Shown piece by piece: positions 8,471 through 18,616 of a stretch of DNA of 64,000 bases. The stretch covers positions 186,001 to 250,000 of the forward strand of contig NZ_BLID01000006.1 in assembly GCF_009811315.1 (NCBI RefSeq), given 5' to 3'. The notes under the pieces were generated by a model. The model did not search any database and was not told the DNA's origin. It saw only the letters and a list, made by a program, of their open reading frames with translations. Both the position numbers and the translations under genes were made by a program. How positions within the stretch are numbered: position 1 is the first letter of the stretch; each line of letters begins with the position of its first letter. Source of the stretch: Vibrio atypicus. Its GTDB lineage: Bacteria > Pseudomonadota > Gammaproteobacteria > Enterobacterales > Vibrionaceae.

Positions 8471-8870
8471 GTGGCGAAGAAAACCAGTAAATATTAACAA
8501 CGTATAAACAAATAAAATATTTTACTAGTTTTAAAACGAAATGTTTCACGATGTGAATGATTGGCAAAGTCGTCTGTTTTCCTTAAATAGGTGTTTGTGC
8601 GATGCATCAAACTTATGACTATTCCTTAGCCTTTTAGACTCAATTCGTTCGAAATATCGCCCCTAATGCATGCATTGGTCATGGCATCAACTTCCCAAAA
8701 GATGCTAGACTATCGCACCTGATAAATCTCGATGATTTCTTGTTGCGAGATTTTTAATAGGATGTTGCGATTTTGGCGTTTAAAACAACGCCGAAACCGG
8801 ACACTAGTGTCGTGTCTAAAAGTTACGCAATCAAAGAATCTTTTTCCCGATAAAAGTAGTGCAAGTGCGT
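8471..8870 (+). promoter_or_regulatory. nqr operon upstream region with structured leader
   Basis: About 400 bases without a gene between bolA and nqrA. The distal part is A+T-rich and probably holds the promoter. The last 150 bases hold three hairpin-forming repeats: AAATCTCG/CGAGATTT (8724-8753, followed by T), GGCGTT/AACGCC (8775-8792) and the perfect palindrome GACACTAGTGTC (8800-8811). A short ORF across this interval (from 8732) runs into nqrA in another frame and has no ribosome binding site. I do not recognise a known riboswitch class. Confidence 0.5.
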
Positions 8871-10211
8871 ATGATTACAATAAAGAAGGGTCTGGACCTG
8901 CCAATCGCAGGAACTCCTACCCAGGTGATTAATGATGGTAAGACCATCAAAAAAGTCGCCTTGCTTGGCGAAGAGTACGTCGGCATGCGTCCTACTATGC
9001 ATGTCCGCGTAGGCGATGAAGTGAAGAAAGCTCAAGTTCTTTTTGAAGACAAGAAGAACCCAGGTGTGAAATTTACTTCTCCTGTAGCCGGTAAAGTGAT
9101 CGAAGTGAACCGTGGTGCAAAACGTGTTCTTCAATCTGTAGTGATTGAAGCAGCAGGTGATGAACAGGTGACATTCGATAAGTTTGAAGCTGACCAATTA
9201 GCAAAACTTGACCGTGAAGCGGTTAAAACTCAGTTAGTTGATTCAGGTCTTTGGACCGCTTTACGTACTCGTCCGTTCAGCAAGGTTCCAGCAATCGAAT
9301 CTTCTACACAGGCTATCTTTGTGACTGCAATGGATACTAATCCTCTTGCGGCAGAGCCTGAGTTGATCATTAACGAACAGCAAGAAGCGTTTGTTGCCGG
9401 TTTAGATGTGCTTTCAACTCTGACTGACGGCAAGGTTTACGTTTGTAAATCTGGCACCAGTCTTCCTCGTTCTTCTCAGTCAAACGTTGAAGAGCATGTA
9501 TTTGATGGCCCTCACCCAGCAGGTTTGGCTGGTACCCACATGCATTTCCTGTACCCAGTGAATGCAAACAATGTGGCATGGAGCATCGGCTACCAAGACG
9601 TTATTGCGTTTGGTAAGTTGTTCCTGACTGGTGAACTTTACACTGACCGTGTTATTTCTCTGGCTGGTCCAGTGGTAAATAACCCTCGTCTAGTTCGTAC
9701 AATACTAGGTGCTAGCCTAGATGACGTAACGGACAACGAGCTAATGCCAGGTGAAGTACGTGTGATTTCTGGTTCTGTACTAACAGGTACGCAAGCAACT
9801 GGTCCTCACGCTTACCTTGGTCGTTACCACATGCAAGTTTCTGTATTGCGTGAAGGCAATGAAAAAGAACTGTTTGGCTGGGCTATGCCTGGTAAGAACA
9901 AGTTCTCAGTAACTCGCTCATTCCTTGGTCATATCTTCAAAGGTCAGTTGTTCAACATGACAACGACAACGAATGGTAGTGATCGTTCAATGGTTCCAAT
10001 CGGTAACTACGAACGCGTAATGCCATTAGATATGGAGCCTACTCTGCTACTTCGTGACTTATGTGCAGGTGATACTGACAGTGCAGCAGCACTGGGTGCA
10101 CTTGAATTAGACGAAGAAGACTTAGCATTGTGTACCTTTGTGTGTCCTGGTAAATACGAATACGGTGAACTCCTTCGTGAATGCCTAGATACCATCGAAA
10201 AGGAAGGGTAA
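8871..10211 (+). CDS. nqrA: Na+-translocating NADH:quinone reductase subunit A
   Basis: A 446-residue peripheral subunit of Na+-NQR, which oxidises NADH, reduces ubiquinone and pumps Na+ out. ATG at 8871 is chosen because all known NqrA proteins begin [14 protein letters not shown]; an in-frame GTG at 8859 would add four residues. NqrA sits on the cytoplasmic face and contributes to the quinone site. The whole sequence, including the [14 protein letters not shown] and GSVLTGT blocks, matches vibrio NqrA closely. First gene of the six-gene operon, 6 bases before nqrB. Confidence 0.97.
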   Translation: MITIKKGLDLPIAGTPTQVINDGKTIKKVALLGEEYVGMRPTMHVRVGDEVKKAQVLFEDKKNPGVKFTSPVAGKVIEVNRGAKRVLQSVVIEAAGDEQVTFDKFEADQLAKLDREAVKTQLVDSGLWTALRTRPFSKVPAIESSTQAIFVTAMDTNPLAAEPELIINEQQEAFVAGLDVLSTLTDGKVYVCKSGTSLPRSSQSNVEEHVFDGPHPAGLAGTHMHFLYPVNANNVAWSIGYQDVIAFGKLFLTGELYTDRVISLAGPVVNNPRLVRTILGASLDDVTDNELMPGEVRVISGSVLTGTQATGPHAYLGRYHMQVSVLREGNEKELFGWAMPGKNKFSVTRSFLGHIFKGQLFNMTTTTNGSDRSMVPIGNYERVMPLDMEPTLLLRDLCAGDTDSAAALGALELDEEDLALCTFVCPGKYEYGELLRECLDTIEKEG

Positions 10212-10217
10212 TTTTTC

Positions 10218-11462
10218 ATGGGCCTTAAAAAGTTTATTGAAGACATCGAGCATCATTTTGAGCCAGGTGGTAAACATGAGAAGTGGTTTGCGCTTTACGA
10301 AGCAGCAGCAACACTTTTCTACACGCCAGGTTTGGTAACGAAAAAAAGCTCGCACGTTCGTGATAGTGTTGACTTGAAACGTATCATGATCATGGTTTGG
10401 TTCGCGGTATTCCCAGCAATGTTCTGGGGTATGTACAACGCGGGTGGCCAAGCTATCTCTGCACTTAACCATATGTACGCTGGTGAACAACTAGCGGCTG
10501 TAGTGGCTGGTAACTGGCACTACTGGTTGACGGAAGTGCTAGGTGGCACGATTGCCGCAGATGCAGGCGTCGGCAGTAAAATGCTACTGGGTGCAACTTA
10601 CTTCCTACCTATTTATGCAACGGTCTTTATCGTTGGTGGTTTCTGGGAAGTTCTTTTCTGTATGGTGCGTAAGCACGAAGTTAACGAAGGTTTCTTTGTT
10701 ACTTCTATCCTGTTTGCACTTATCGTTCCGCCAACACTTCCTTTATGGCAAGCAGCGCTAGGTATTACCTTCGGTGTTGTTGTTGCCAAGGAAATCTTCG
10801 GTGGTACGGGTCGTAACTTCCTTAACCCAGCGCTAGCTGGTCGTGCTTTCCTATTCTTCGCTTACCCAGCGCAAATCTCGGGTGACGTAGTTTGGACTGC
10901 AGCTGACGGCTTCTCAGGTGCTACGGCGCTAAGCCAGTGGGCTCAAGGTGGTAACGGTGCGCTAGTGAACACTGTAACAGGTGCTCCTATCACGTGGATG
11001 GACGCATTCATCGGTAACATCCCAGGTTCTATTGGTGAAGTTTCGACTCTTGCTCTAATGATTGGCGCGGCGATGATCGTTTACATGCGAATTGCATCTT
11101 GGCGCATCATTGCAGGTGTGATGATCGGTATGATTGCAACAGCTACGCTGTTTAATGTTATCGGCTCTGATACTAACCCAATGTTCAACATGCCATGGCA
11201 CTGGCACCTAGTTTTAGGTGGTTTTGCATTCGGTATGTTCTTCATGGCGACAGACCCTGTATCCGCTTCATTTACTAATAAAGGTAAGTGGTGGTACGGC
11301 GCTCTAATCGGCGTAATGTGTGTACTAATCCGTGTAGTTAACCCAGCATACCCAGAAGGTATGATGCTGGCGATTCTATTCGCTAACCTGTTCGCACCTC
11401 TATTCGACCATGTAGTAATCGAGAAGAACATCAAGCGGAGACTAGCACGCTATGGCAAGTAA
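10218..11462 (+). CDS. nqrB: Na+-translocating NADH:quinone reductase subunit B
   Basis: A 414-residue integral membrane subunit with about ten helices. It carries covalent FMN on the threonine of the SGAT motif, here Thr236, the same number as in V. cholerae, and also binds riboflavin and forms part of the ubiquinone and Na+ paths. The flavin is attached by ApbE, encoded downstream of nqrF. The end overlaps nqrC by 11 bases, which suggests coupled translation. Confidence 0.97.
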   Translation: MGLKKFIEDIEHHFEPGGKHEKWFALYEAAATLFYTPGLVTKKSSHVRDSVDLKRIMIMVWFAVFPAMFWGMYNAGGQAISALNHMYAGEQLAAVVAGNWHYWLTEVLGGTIAADAGVGSKMLLGATYFLPIYATVFIVGGFWEVLFCMVRKHEVNEGFFVTSILFALIVPPTLPLWQAALGITFGVVVAKEIFGGTGRNFLNPALAGRAFLFFAYPAQISGDVVWTAADGFSGATALSQWAQGGNGALVNTVTGAPITWMDAFIGNIPGSIGEVSTLALMIGAAMIVYMRIASWRIIAGVMIGMIATATLFNVIGSDTNPMFNMPWHWHLVLGGFAFGMFFMATDPVSASFTNKGKWWYGALIGVMCVLIRVVNPAYPEGMMLAILFANLFAPLFDHVVIEKNIKRRLARYGK

Positions 11463-12222
11463 TAACGACAGCATTAAAAAGACGCTGGGTGTTGTTGTCG
11501 GGTTGAGCCTTGTTTGTTCAATCATCGTATCAACAGCAGCCGTTGGTCTTCGTGATAAGCAAAAAGCTAACGCTGTACTAGATAAGCAAACTAAGATCGT
11601 TGAAGTTGCAGGTATCGATACTGAAGGTAAAAAAATCACAGATTTATTTGCTGAGTACATCGAACCTCGTCTTGTTGATTTCAACACAGGTAACTTTGTA
11701 GATGGTGATGCAGCAACTTACGATCAGCGTAAAGCAGCAAAAGATCCATCAGAGTCTATCAAGCTAACTGCTGAACAAGACAAAGCGAAGATCCTACGCC
11801 GTGCAAACACAGGTGTTGTTTACCTAGTGAAAGACGGCGATGCAGTATCTAAGATCATCCTTCCTGTTCACGGTAACGGTCTTTGGTCAATGATGTATGC
11901 ATTTGTTGCAGTAGAAACTGATGCAAACACAGTATCTGCGATCACTTACTATGAGCAAGGTGAAACTCCTGGACTTGGTGGCGAAGTTGAAAACCCATCT
12001 TGGCGCGCTCAGTTCGAAGGTAAGAAACTGTTTGATGAGAACCACAAACCAGCAATCAAGATTGTTAAAGGTGGCGCTCCAGCAGGTTCTGAACACGGTG
12101 TTGATGGCCTTTCAGGTGCGACACTAACAGGTAACGGTGTTCAAGGTACATTTGATTTCTGGTTAGGCGATATGGGCTTTGGTCCATTCCTAGCAAAAGT
12201 TCGTGACGGAGGTCTGAACTAA
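11452..12222 (+). CDS. nqrC: Na+-translocating NADH:quinone reductase subunit C
   Basis: A 256-residue subunit with one N-terminal membrane helix (about residues 10-32) and a large periplasmic FMN-binding domain. The flavinylation motif SGAT ends at Thr224, equivalent to V. cholerae Thr225; ApbE links FMN there through phosphate. It passes electrons between the membrane [2Fe-2S] centre in NqrD/NqrE and the NqrB flavin. The stop codon overlaps the nqrD start by one base. Confidence 0.97.
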   Translation: MASNNDSIKKTLGVVVGLSLVCSIIVSTAAVGLRDKQKANAVLDKQTKIVEVAGIDTEGKKITDLFAEYIEPRLVDFNTGNFVDGDAATYDQRKAAKDPSESIKLTAEQDKAKILRRANTGVVYLVKDGDAVSKIILPVHGNGLWSMMYAFVAVETDANTVSAITYYEQGETPGLGGEVENPSWRAQFEGKKLFDENHKPAIKIVKGGAPAGSEHGVDGLSGATLTGNGVQGTFDFWLGDMGFGPFLAKVRDGGLN

Positions 12223-12854
12223 TGTCTAGCGCACAAAACGTTAAGAAGAGTCTGTTAGCACCAGTATTGGATAACAACCCAATCGCACTTCAGGTTCTTG
12301 GTGTTTGTTCTGCTCTTGCAGTAACAACCAAACTAGAAACGGCTTTTGTAATGACACTAGCGGTTATCTTTGTAACTGCACTGTCTAACTTCTTCGTTTC
12401 GGTAATCCGTAACCACATTCCAAACAGCGTGCGTATCATCGTACAGATGGCTATCATCGCATCGCTAGTAATCGTGGTAGACCAAGTGTTAAAAGCATAC
12501 CTATACGATATCTCTAAGCAGCTATCTGTATTCGTAGGCCTAATCATTACGAACTGTATTGTAATGGGCCGTGCTGAAGCATTTGCTATGAAGTCAGAGC
12601 CACTACCGTCACTTATCGATGGTATTGGTAACGGCCTTGGTTACGGTTTCGTTCTTATCACTGTTGGTTTCTTCCGTGAACTATTTGGCTCAGGCAAACT
12701 GTTCGGTATGGAAGTGCTTCCACTAGTGAGCAATGGTGGTTGGTATCAACCAAACGGTTTGATGCTTCTAGCACCATCTGCATTCTTCCTAATCGGCTTC
12801 CTAATCTGGGCAATCCGTATTCTGAAACCAGAACAAGTAGAAGCGAAGGAGTAA
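12222..12854 (+). CDS. nqrD: Na+-translocating NADH:quinone reductase subunit D
   Basis: A 210-residue, six-helix membrane subunit homologous to NqrE and to RnfE/RsxE. NqrD and NqrE are inverted-topology partners that together hold a [2Fe-2S] centre in the middle of the membrane. A conserved half-membrane block reads [17 protein letters not shown], whose cysteine is an iron ligand. The start codon overlaps the nqrC stop (TAATG), and nqrE follows after 7 bases. Confidence 0.96.
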   Translation: MSSAQNVKKSLLAPVLDNNPIALQVLGVCSALAVTTKLETAFVMTLAVIFVTALSNFFVSVIRNHIPNSVRIIVQMAIIASLVIVVDQVLKAYLYDISKQLSVFVGLIITNCIVMGRAEAFAMKSEPLPSLIDGIGNGLGYGFVLITVGFFRELFGSGKLFGMEVLPLVSNGGWYQPNGLMLLAPSAFFLIGFLIWAIRILKPEQVEAKE

Positions 12855-12861
12855 GGACGTC

Positions 12862-13458
12862 ATGGAACATTACATTAGCTTGCTAGTTAAATCGATTTTC
12901 ATCGAAAACTTAGCACTATCGTTCTTCTTAGGTATGTGTACATTCCTTGCTGTATCTAAGAAAGTTAAGACCTCTTTCGGTCTTGGTGTAGCGGTTGTTT
13001 TCGTACTGACTGTAGCGGTACCTGTGAACAACCTACTTTACACCTTCGTTCTAAAAGAGAATGCGTTAGTTGAAGGTGTGGATCTTAGTTTCCTTAACTT
13101 CATCACCTTTATCGGTGTAATCGCGGCTTTGGTACAGATTCTTGAGATGATCTTGGATCGCTTCTTCCCACCTTTGTATAACGCGCTAGGTATTTTCCTA
13201 CCGTTGATCACAGTAAACTGTGCGATCTTCGGTGGTGTATCTTTCATGGTTACGCGTGATTACAACTTTGCAGAGTCAGTCGTTTACGGCTTTGGTTCTG
13301 GTATTGGTTGGATGCTAGCAATCGTTGCTCTAGCAGGTATCCGCGAGAAGATGAAGTACTCAGACGTGCCTCCAGGTCTACGTGGCCTTGGTATCACGTT
13401 TATTACAGTAGGTCTGATGGCGTTAGGCTTTATGTCTTTCTCTGGTGTTCAACTGTAA
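12862..13458 (+). CDS. nqrE: Na+-translocating NADH:quinone reductase subunit E
   Basis: A 198-residue, six-helix membrane subunit homologous to RnfA/RsxA. It pairs with NqrD around the intramembrane [2Fe-2S] centre. Iron-ligand cysteines lie in [14 protein letters not shown] (helix 1) and [12 protein letters not shown] (helix 4). In family models the two proteins form a pseudo-symmetric inverted pair. A purine-rich AAAGGAATAGTC stretch after the stop provides the nqrF ribosome binding site. Confidence 0.96.
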   Translation: MEHYISLLVKSIFIENLALSFFLGMCTFLAVSKKVKTSFGLGVAVVFVLTVAVPVNNLLYTFVLKENALVEGVDLSFLNFITFIGVIAALVQILEMILDRFFPPLYNALGIFLPLITVNCAIFGGVSFMVTRDYNFAESVVYGFGSGIGWMLAIVALAGIREKMKYSDVPPGLRGLGITFITVGLMALGFMSFSGVQL

Positions 13459-13491
13459 GTCGGGTAAACCGCAGCAATTAAAGGAATAGTC

Positions 13492-14718
13492 ATGAATACT
13501 ATTATTTTTGGTGTAGTGATGTTTACCCTGATTATCTTGGCGCTAGTTTTAGTGATTCTTTTCGCTAAATCGAAACTAGTTCCATCAGGTGACATTACAA
13601 TTTCAGTTAACGGTGATCCTGAAAAGGCGATCGTTACTCAGCCAGGTAGCAAACTACTTGGTGCACTAGCAGGCGCAGGCGTATTCGTTTCTTCTGCTTG
13701 TGGTGGCGGTGGCTCTTGTGGTCAGTGTCGCGTAAAAGTTAAATCTGGTGGTGGTGACATTCTACCAACTGAGCTTGACCATATTACTAAAGGTGAAGCA
13801 CGTGAAGGTGAGCGTCTAGCGTGTCAGGTTGCAATGAAAACTGACATGGACATCGAGCTTCCAGAAGAGATTTTCGGCGTGAAGAAGTGGGAATGTTCAG
13901 TTATCTCTAACGATAACAAAGCGACATTCATCAAAGAGCTTAAGCTACAAATCCCAGATGGCGAATCAGTACCTTTCCGTGCTGGTGGTTACATCCAGAT
14001 TGAAGCGCCAGCTCACCACGTGAAGTACGCTGACTTCGATGTACCTGATGAGTACCGTGAAGATTGGGACAAGTTCAATCTTTTCCGCTACGAGTCAAAG
14101 GTAAACGAAGAGACAATTCGTGCTTACTCAATGGCTAACTACCCTGAAGAAGAAGGTATTATTATGCTAAACGTGCGTATCGCTACGCCGCCGCCTAATA
14201 ATCCTGATGTACCACCTGGTATTATGTCTTCATTTATCTGGTCTCTTAAAGAGGGCGATAAGTGTACGATCTCTGGTCCATTTGGTGAGTTCTTCGCGAA
14301 AGACACTGACAACGAGATGGTTTTCGTTGGTGGTGGTGCAGGTATGGCGCCAATGCGTTCACATATCTTCGATCAGCTTAAGCGTCTAAACTCTACGCGT
14401 AAGATGTCATTCTGGTATGGTGCGCGTTCTAAGCGTGAAATGTTCTACGTAGAAGATTTCGACGGCCTAGCGGCAGAAAACGACAACTTCGTGTGGCACT
14501 GTGCACTGTCTGATCCTATGCCAGAAGATAACTGGGATGGTTACACAGGCTTCATCCACAACGTATTGTACGAAAACTACCTGAAGGATCACGAAGCTCC
14601 TGAAGATTGTGAATTCTACATGTGTGGTCCACCTATGATGAATGCAGCTGTTATCGGCATGCTAAAAGATCTAGGTGTAGAAGATGAAAACATCTTGCTA
14701 GATGACTTCGGCGGTTAA
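13492..14718 (+). CDS. nqrF: Na+-translocating NADH:quinone reductase subunit F
   Basis: The 408-residue NADH-oxidising entry subunit. Order: an N-terminal membrane helix (about 3-25), a ferredoxin-type [2Fe-2S] domain with Cys70, Cys76, Cys79 and Cys111, an FAD domain with the RAYSMANY motif, and a C-terminal NADH-binding domain ([13 protein letters not shown], then CGPPMMN). Electrons run NADH to FAD to [2Fe-2S] to the NqrD/NqrE centre. Last gene of the structural operon; a terminator-like hairpin follows and apbE is next. Confidence 0.97.
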   Translation: MNTIIFGVVMFTLIILALVLVILFAKSKLVPSGDITISVNGDPEKAIVTQPGSKLLGALAGAGVFVSSACGGGGSCGQCRVKVKSGGGDILPTELDHITKGEAREGERLACQVAMKTDMDIELPEEIFGVKKWECSVISNDNKATFIKELKLQIPDGESVPFRAGGYIQIEAPAHHVKYADFDVPDEYREDWDKFNLFRYESKVNEETIRAYSMANYPEEEGIIMLNVRIATPPPNNPDVPPGIMSSFIWSLKEGDKCTISGPFGEFFAKDTDNEMVFVGGGAGMAPMRSHIFDQLKRLNSTRKMSFWYGARSKREMFYVEDFDGLAAENDNFVWHCALSDPMPEDNWDGYTGFIHNVLYENYLKDHEAPEDCEFYMCGPPMMNAAVIGMLKDLGVEDENILLDDFGG

Positions 14719-14740
14719 CCTGTCTAAGTGATTGATATTA

Positions 14741-14773
14741 TGGCTGGCTCTTAGGAGTCAGCCATTTCTTTTT
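14741..14773 (+). terminator. Terminator after nqrF
   Basis: A 10-base stem (TGGCTGGCTC / GAGTCAGCCA, one G-T pair) with a TTAG loop and a T-rich tail. It may allow partial read-through into apbE. Confidence 0.8.
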
Positions 14774-14857
14774 GAAATTAAGTAATTGATATAGAAAATT
14801 GGTCTTCAAGGCTGAATCAATTTCCTATATCCATTTAACGACAATAGGAGTTAACAA

Positions 14858-15862
14858 GTGAAAAAGTGGCTTGTTGCATTTGCTTCTCTATTGGTTCTTG
14901 CTGGTTGTGAAAAACCGGTAGAGCAAATCCATCTTAGTGGCCCAACAATGGGCACCACCTATAACATTAAGTATATTCCATCTGAAACCACGCCATCTCC
15001 AGAGGTTCTGCAAGCAGAAGTTGATCGTTTACTGGAAGAGGTAAATGATCAGATGTCGACGTATCGCAAAGACTCTGAACTAAGCCGTTTCAATCAAAAC
15101 CAAAGCTCGGAGGCGTTTGAAGTATCTCCTCAAACCGCAACTGTGGTGAAAGAAGCGATTCGTTTGAACGGTCTTACTTTAGGCGCGTTAGATGTGACGG
15201 TTGGCCCTTTGGTAAATTTATGGGGCTTTGGTCCTGAAGCTCGCCCTGAGGTCGTTCCAACCGATGCGGAGTTGGCGGAACGTAAAGCGAATACGGGCAT
15301 TGTGCATTTATCTGTAGAAGGTAATACACTATCTAAAGATATTCCGAACTTGTATGTCGACCTATCAACCATTGCCAAAGGATGGGGTGTGGATGTGGTG
15401 GCGGATTACATTCAGTCAGAAGGCATTCAAAACTATATGGTTGAAGTAGGCGGTGAAATGCGTCTAAAAGGCGTCAACCGTGAAGGTGTCGCTTGGCGTA
15501 TTGCAATTGAAAAACCATCAGTAGAAGAGCGTGCGATCCAAGAAATCATTGAACCAGGAGATATGGCTATCGCGACGTCTGGTGATTATCGCAATTATTT
15601 TGAGCGTGATGGTGTGCGCTACTCTCACATCATTAATCCAGAGACAGGAAAGCCAATTAATCATAAGGTAGTTTCAGTCACTGTTTTGGATAAGTCTTCG
15701 ATGACGGCTGACGGCTTGGCAACGGGGCTGATGGTATTAGGCGAAGAGCAAGGCATGAAGATTGCGGAAGAAAACAATATTCCTGTGTTTATGATTGTAA
15801 AAACAGAAAACGGATTCAAAGAGCTTGCATCATCGGCATACAAGCCTTTTATGAACAAATAA
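14858..15862 (+). CDS. apbE: FAD:protein FMN transferase
   Basis: A 334-residue lipoprotein (lipobox LAGC, modified Cys17), so it is membrane-anchored and faces the periplasm. ApbE moves FMN from FAD onto a threonine of SGAT-type motifs, the ones seen in NqrB and NqrC just upstream. Family blocks GPTMGTTYNIKY, a DVTVGPLVNLWGFGP region, and DLSTIAKGWGVD are all visible. The gene is preceded by its own AGGAG site and by the nqrF hairpin, so it may be partly independent of the nqr operon. Function is firm from family and context. Confidence 0.95.
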   Translation: MKKWLVAFASLLVLAGCEKPVEQIHLSGPTMGTTYNIKYIPSETTPSPEVLQAEVDRLLEEVNDQMSTYRKDSELSRFNQNQSSEAFEVSPQTATVVKEAIRLNGLTLGALDVTVGPLVNLWGFGPEARPEVVPTDAELAERKANTGIVHLSVEGNTLSKDIPNLYVDLSTIAKGWGVDVVADYIQSEGIQNYMVEVGGEMRLKGVNREGVAWRIAIEKPSVEERAIQEIIEPGDMAIATSGDYRNYFERDGVRYSHIINPETGKPINHKVVSVTVLDKSSMTADGLATGLMVLGEEQGMKIAEENNIPVFMIVKTENGFKELASSAYKPFMNK

Positions 15863-15883
15863 TTACCGAGTGAGCATGTCATT

Positions 15884-16117
15884 ATGAGTACATATCTAAT
15901 TACCTTTGGCGTATTTCTAGCTGTAATAGCAGCCATGTCTATTGGTTATATTATCCAGAAGAAAGTGGTGAAAGGCAGCTGTGGTGGCTTAGGCGCTGTA
16001 GGCATCGATAAAGTGTGTAATTGTCCTGAGCCTTGTGATGCGCGTAAAAAGCGCGAAGCTCGTGAAGCAGCTAGACAAGAAAAGCTTGCTGCGTGGGAGA
16101 AAGACCGTATTGCATAG
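15884..16117 (+). CDS. nqrM: Na+-NQR maturation protein NqrM
   Basis: A 77-residue protein (formerly DUF539) with one membrane helix at about residues 4-25 and four cysteines, at 33, 45, 47 and 51. NqrM is needed for Na+-NQR assembly, probably by delivering iron to the membrane centre between NqrD and NqrE. The C-terminal third is a charged helix rich in Arg, Lys, Glu and Ala. It lies 21 bases after apbE, giving a flavin-attachment plus metal-insertion pair behind the structural genes. Confidence 0.94.
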   Translation: MSTYLITFGVFLAVIAAMSIGYIIQKKVVKGSCGGLGAVGIDKVCNCPEPCDARKKREAREAARQEKLAAWEKDRIA

Positions 16118-16146
16118 GTCATTCCCTCTGCGAGACTAATTAAATA

Positions 16147-16173
16147 AAAACCCCAGCTCTAGGCTGGGGTTTT
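16147..16173. terminator. Bidirectional terminator between nqrM and the REC-REC-GGDEF gene
   Basis: An 11-base stem (AAAACCCCAGC / GCTGGGGTTTT) with a 5-base loop, placed between convergent genes. Confidence 0.9.
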
Positions 16174-16174
16174 G

Positions 16175-17392
16175 TTATCCGTCACTGACTAATTGATTTC
16201 GCCCTGCTTCTTTAGCTATATAAAGCCTATCATCGGCGCGCTTAATCTGCTCTTCCAGTGATCCTTCCGATGTACAAACACCAATACTGATTGTCACGTC
16301 AATTTGCTGTTCATTATGCTTGATACTGGTTTTCTCAACCCGTTGACGCATTTTCTCTAGTCGCGTGAGGAATTCATCAGTTTCTGCACAGGATTGGATA
16401 CAAAACTCTTCCCCCCCAAAACGAACGACCACATCATCAGGGAAATAAATTTTAAGAATGTTTGCGAGTGTGACTAGTGCAGAATCACCACCATCATGCC
16501 CGTAGGTGTCATTGACCTTTTTGAAGTGATCTATATCGAGCATTGCGATGCTACGTTTTTCACACCCACTACATGCTTGATTGAATAAAAATCTGCGATT
16601 CCATAGACCAGTCAATGCATCTTGATTGGCCATTCTATATAGGTTATCTGTCGCTTCTTTCATGTCTAGTAATTGATGTACTCGACAGTAAAACTCTTCC
16701 TGATTGAACGGCTTATGTAAGAAGTCATTCGCACCAGCTTTCAGAAATCGAGCGGTCATGGTGCTATCATCACTGCCAGATAAACCGAGTATTCCCATGG
16801 TGTTTTTATCAAAAATTTGTCGAATCTCTCGTGTCATCGTAATGCCATCTTTAATCGGCATATCGTGATCGGTAATGACGAAAGTTATGTCGTTAGACTC
16901 GTTCAATACTTTTAATGCTTCCTCACCGTTTTCAACTTGAGTCGTTTTTATATATTGGTGTTCAAGTAGCTGAGTGACATGACGTCTTACAGTTTGAGAG
17001 TCATCAACCACAAGTGCGTGATGATGGATATTGTTGATGAGGCGCTTGGCTAATGGGAGTAGGTACGACACTGATGCCATGCTGTCTTTGAGAATATAGT
17101 CAACAACACCTTTTGCAATGAAATGTTCCCGAGTTTGTTCGTTGAAGGTTCCCGTCAAAACAATCACTTTTTGCTCATGGTTTAAAACAAGATCAATGAC
17201 CTCGCCGTCTTGCGCATCGGGCAAGCAGTAATCAAGCACTGCAAAATGAAAATTGCCATGCTTGTCGAGAGCTTGTTTCGTTTCTTGGTAGTTTTCACAG
17301 TCCACAACATCACAACCTAAAGAGGTCAATTGCTGACACAAGTAATTTCGGTAGGCGCGACTGTCTTCAACGACCAATATTTTATGGTTCAA
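16175..17392 (-). CDS. Response regulator with two receiver domains and GGDEF domain
   Basis: 405 residues: receiver 1 at about 1-120, receiver 2 at about 125-245 and a GGDEF domain at about 250-405. Both receivers keep the acidic pocket (VVEDS, VVDDS), a phospho-acceptor Asp (VLDYCLPD, ITDHDMP) and the conserved Lys (LKD, HKP). The active-site loop reads GGEEF, so diguanylate cyclase activity is expected. The RxxD inhibitory site five residues before it is absent. The start is TTG at 17392, with GGAG 8 bases upstream. No histidine kinase is adjacent, so the input signal is unknown. Confidence 0.9.
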   Translation of the reverse strand: MNHKILVVEDSRAYRNYLCQQLTSLGCDVVDCENYQETKQALDKHGNFHFAVLDYCLPDAQDGEVIDLVLNHEQKVIVLTGTFNEQTREHFIAKGVVDYILKDSMASVSYLLPLAKRLINNIHHHALVVDDSQTVRRHVTQLLEHQYIKTTQVENGEEALKVLNESNDITFVITDHDMPIKDGITMTREIRQIFDKNTMGILGLSGSDDSTMTARFLKAGANDFLHKPFNQEEFYCRVHQLLDMKEATDNLYRMANQDALTGLWNRRFLFNQACSGCEKRSIAMLDIDHFKKVNDTYGHDGGDSALVTLANILKIYFPDDVVVRFGGEEFCIQSCAETDEFLTRLEKMRQRVEKTSIKHNEQQIDVTISIGVCTSEGSLEEQIKRADDRLYIAKEAGRNQLVSDG

Positions 17393-17517
17393 CCTTGTTA
17401 CTCCATGTTTAAGGGACGTCGATCTAATAATAACGGCTTATTTTGATACTTCTATAATCTAGTGCAAAAATTTGACGCTGTGACACGCTATTGGATTAAA
17501 TCAAGTTAACGATTATA

Positions 17518-17533
17518 CTGTGTTTGTGTACAG
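17518..17533 (+). promoter_or_regulatory. LexA (SOS) box of dinB
   Basis: CTGT, eight bases, then ACAG: the LexA operator core, 15 bases before the dinB start codon. dinB belongs to the SOS regulon in E. coli and vibrios, which supports the assignment. Confidence 0.85.
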
Positions 17534-17548
17534 TGTTTGGCGTAAGCA

Positions 17549-18616
17549 ATGAGCAGCGAAAAAGTAAAAAAAATTATCCATGTTGATATGGATTGTTTTT
17601 ATGCCGCGGTTGAAATGCGTGATAACCCTAGCTATCGCGGCAGGCCTTTGGCTGTTGGCGGCCATGAAAAGCAACGGGGTGTGCTTAGTACGTGCAATTA
17701 TGAGGCGCGCAAGTTTGGCATTCGTAGCGCGATGCCTACCGCTAGAGCATTGCAGCTTTGCCCGAATCTTTTGGTGGTGCCAGGGCGAATGCAGGTTTAC
17801 AAAGAAGTATCTGGGCAGATTAGAGCCATCTTTGAACGTTATACTCATTTGATTGAACCTCTCTCTTTGGATGAAGCTTTCTTAGATGTTACAGAGTCTA
17901 AGCAATGCCACGGTTCCGCGACGCTGATTGCAGAGTCCATCCGACGAGATATTTGGTCAGAACTCAATTTAACCGCCTCGGCAGGTATTGCTCCTGTCAA
18001 GTTTTTGGCGAAAGTAGCTTCGGATATGAACAAACCTAATGGTCAGTACGTCATTCCACCTGAAATGGTTCAAGATGAAGTGGATAAATTGCCATTAGAA
18101 AAGATTCCTGGTGTTGGCAAAGTGAGTTTAGAAAAACTGCATCAAGCGGGCTATTTTGTTGGGAAAGATATTAAAGAGAGTAATTACCGAGACTTACTGC
18201 TTCGCTTCGGTCGCTTAGGGGCGTCGTTATGGAACAAAAGCCACGGCATAGACAACCGAGATGTGGTTGTTGAACGTGAACGGAAGTCTGTTGGTGTTGA
18301 GCGAACATTTACCCAGAACATTTCGAGTTATGACGAATGTTGGCAGGTGATTGAAGAAAAACTGTTTCCTGAACTCGATAAACGACTTGAGCGCGCTTCA
18401 CCTGACAAAGCGATTATAAAGCAGGGTATAAAACTGAAATTTGCTGATTTCCAGCAAACTACGATAGAACATATTCACCCTAAGCTCGAGCTTGATGACT
18501 TTAAACAGTTACTGCGAGATATTCTTAAGCGACAAAATGGTCGAGAAATTCGTTTATTGGGCTTAAGCGTGATGCTTAAGCCCGAAGAGCAAGTGAAGCA
18601 GCTGAGTTTCTTCTAA
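17549..18616 (+). CDS. dinB: DNA polymerase IV
   Basis: A 355-residue Y-family polymerase for translesion synthesis and mutagenesis. Catalytic acidic residues are Asp13 in HVDMDCFYAAVE and Asp108/Glu109 in SLDEAF. The helix-hairpin-helix block IPGVGKVS lies near residue 187, and the little-finger domain forms the C-terminal third. The protein ends in QLSFF, a beta-clamp binding motif of the QLxLF type. Expression is expected to be SOS-induced from the LexA box just upstream. It converges with the RecQ-like gene; their stop codons overlap by 4 bases. Confidence 0.96.
   Translation: MSSEKVKKIIHVDMDCFYAAVEMRDNPSYRGRPLAVGGHEKQRGVLSTCNYEARKFGIRSAMPTARALQLCPNLLVVPGRMQVYKEVSGQIRAIFERYTHLIEPLSLDEAFLDVTESKQCHGSATLIAESIRRDIWSELNLTASAGIAPVKFLAKVASDMNKPNGQYVIPPEMVQDEVDKLPLEKIPGVGKVSLEKLHQAGYFVGKDIKESNYRDLLLRFGRLGASLWNKSHGIDNRDVVVERERKSVGVERTFTQNISSYDECWQVIEEKLFPELDKRLERASPDKAIIKQGIKLKFADFQQTTIEHIHPKLELDDFKQLLRDILKRQNGREIRLLGLSVMLKPEEQVKQLSFF

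Noticed and set aside
8732..8932. 66-codon ORF across the nqrA leader
   Set aside because: It overlaps the nqrA start in another frame, has no ribosome binding site and follows the hairpins.
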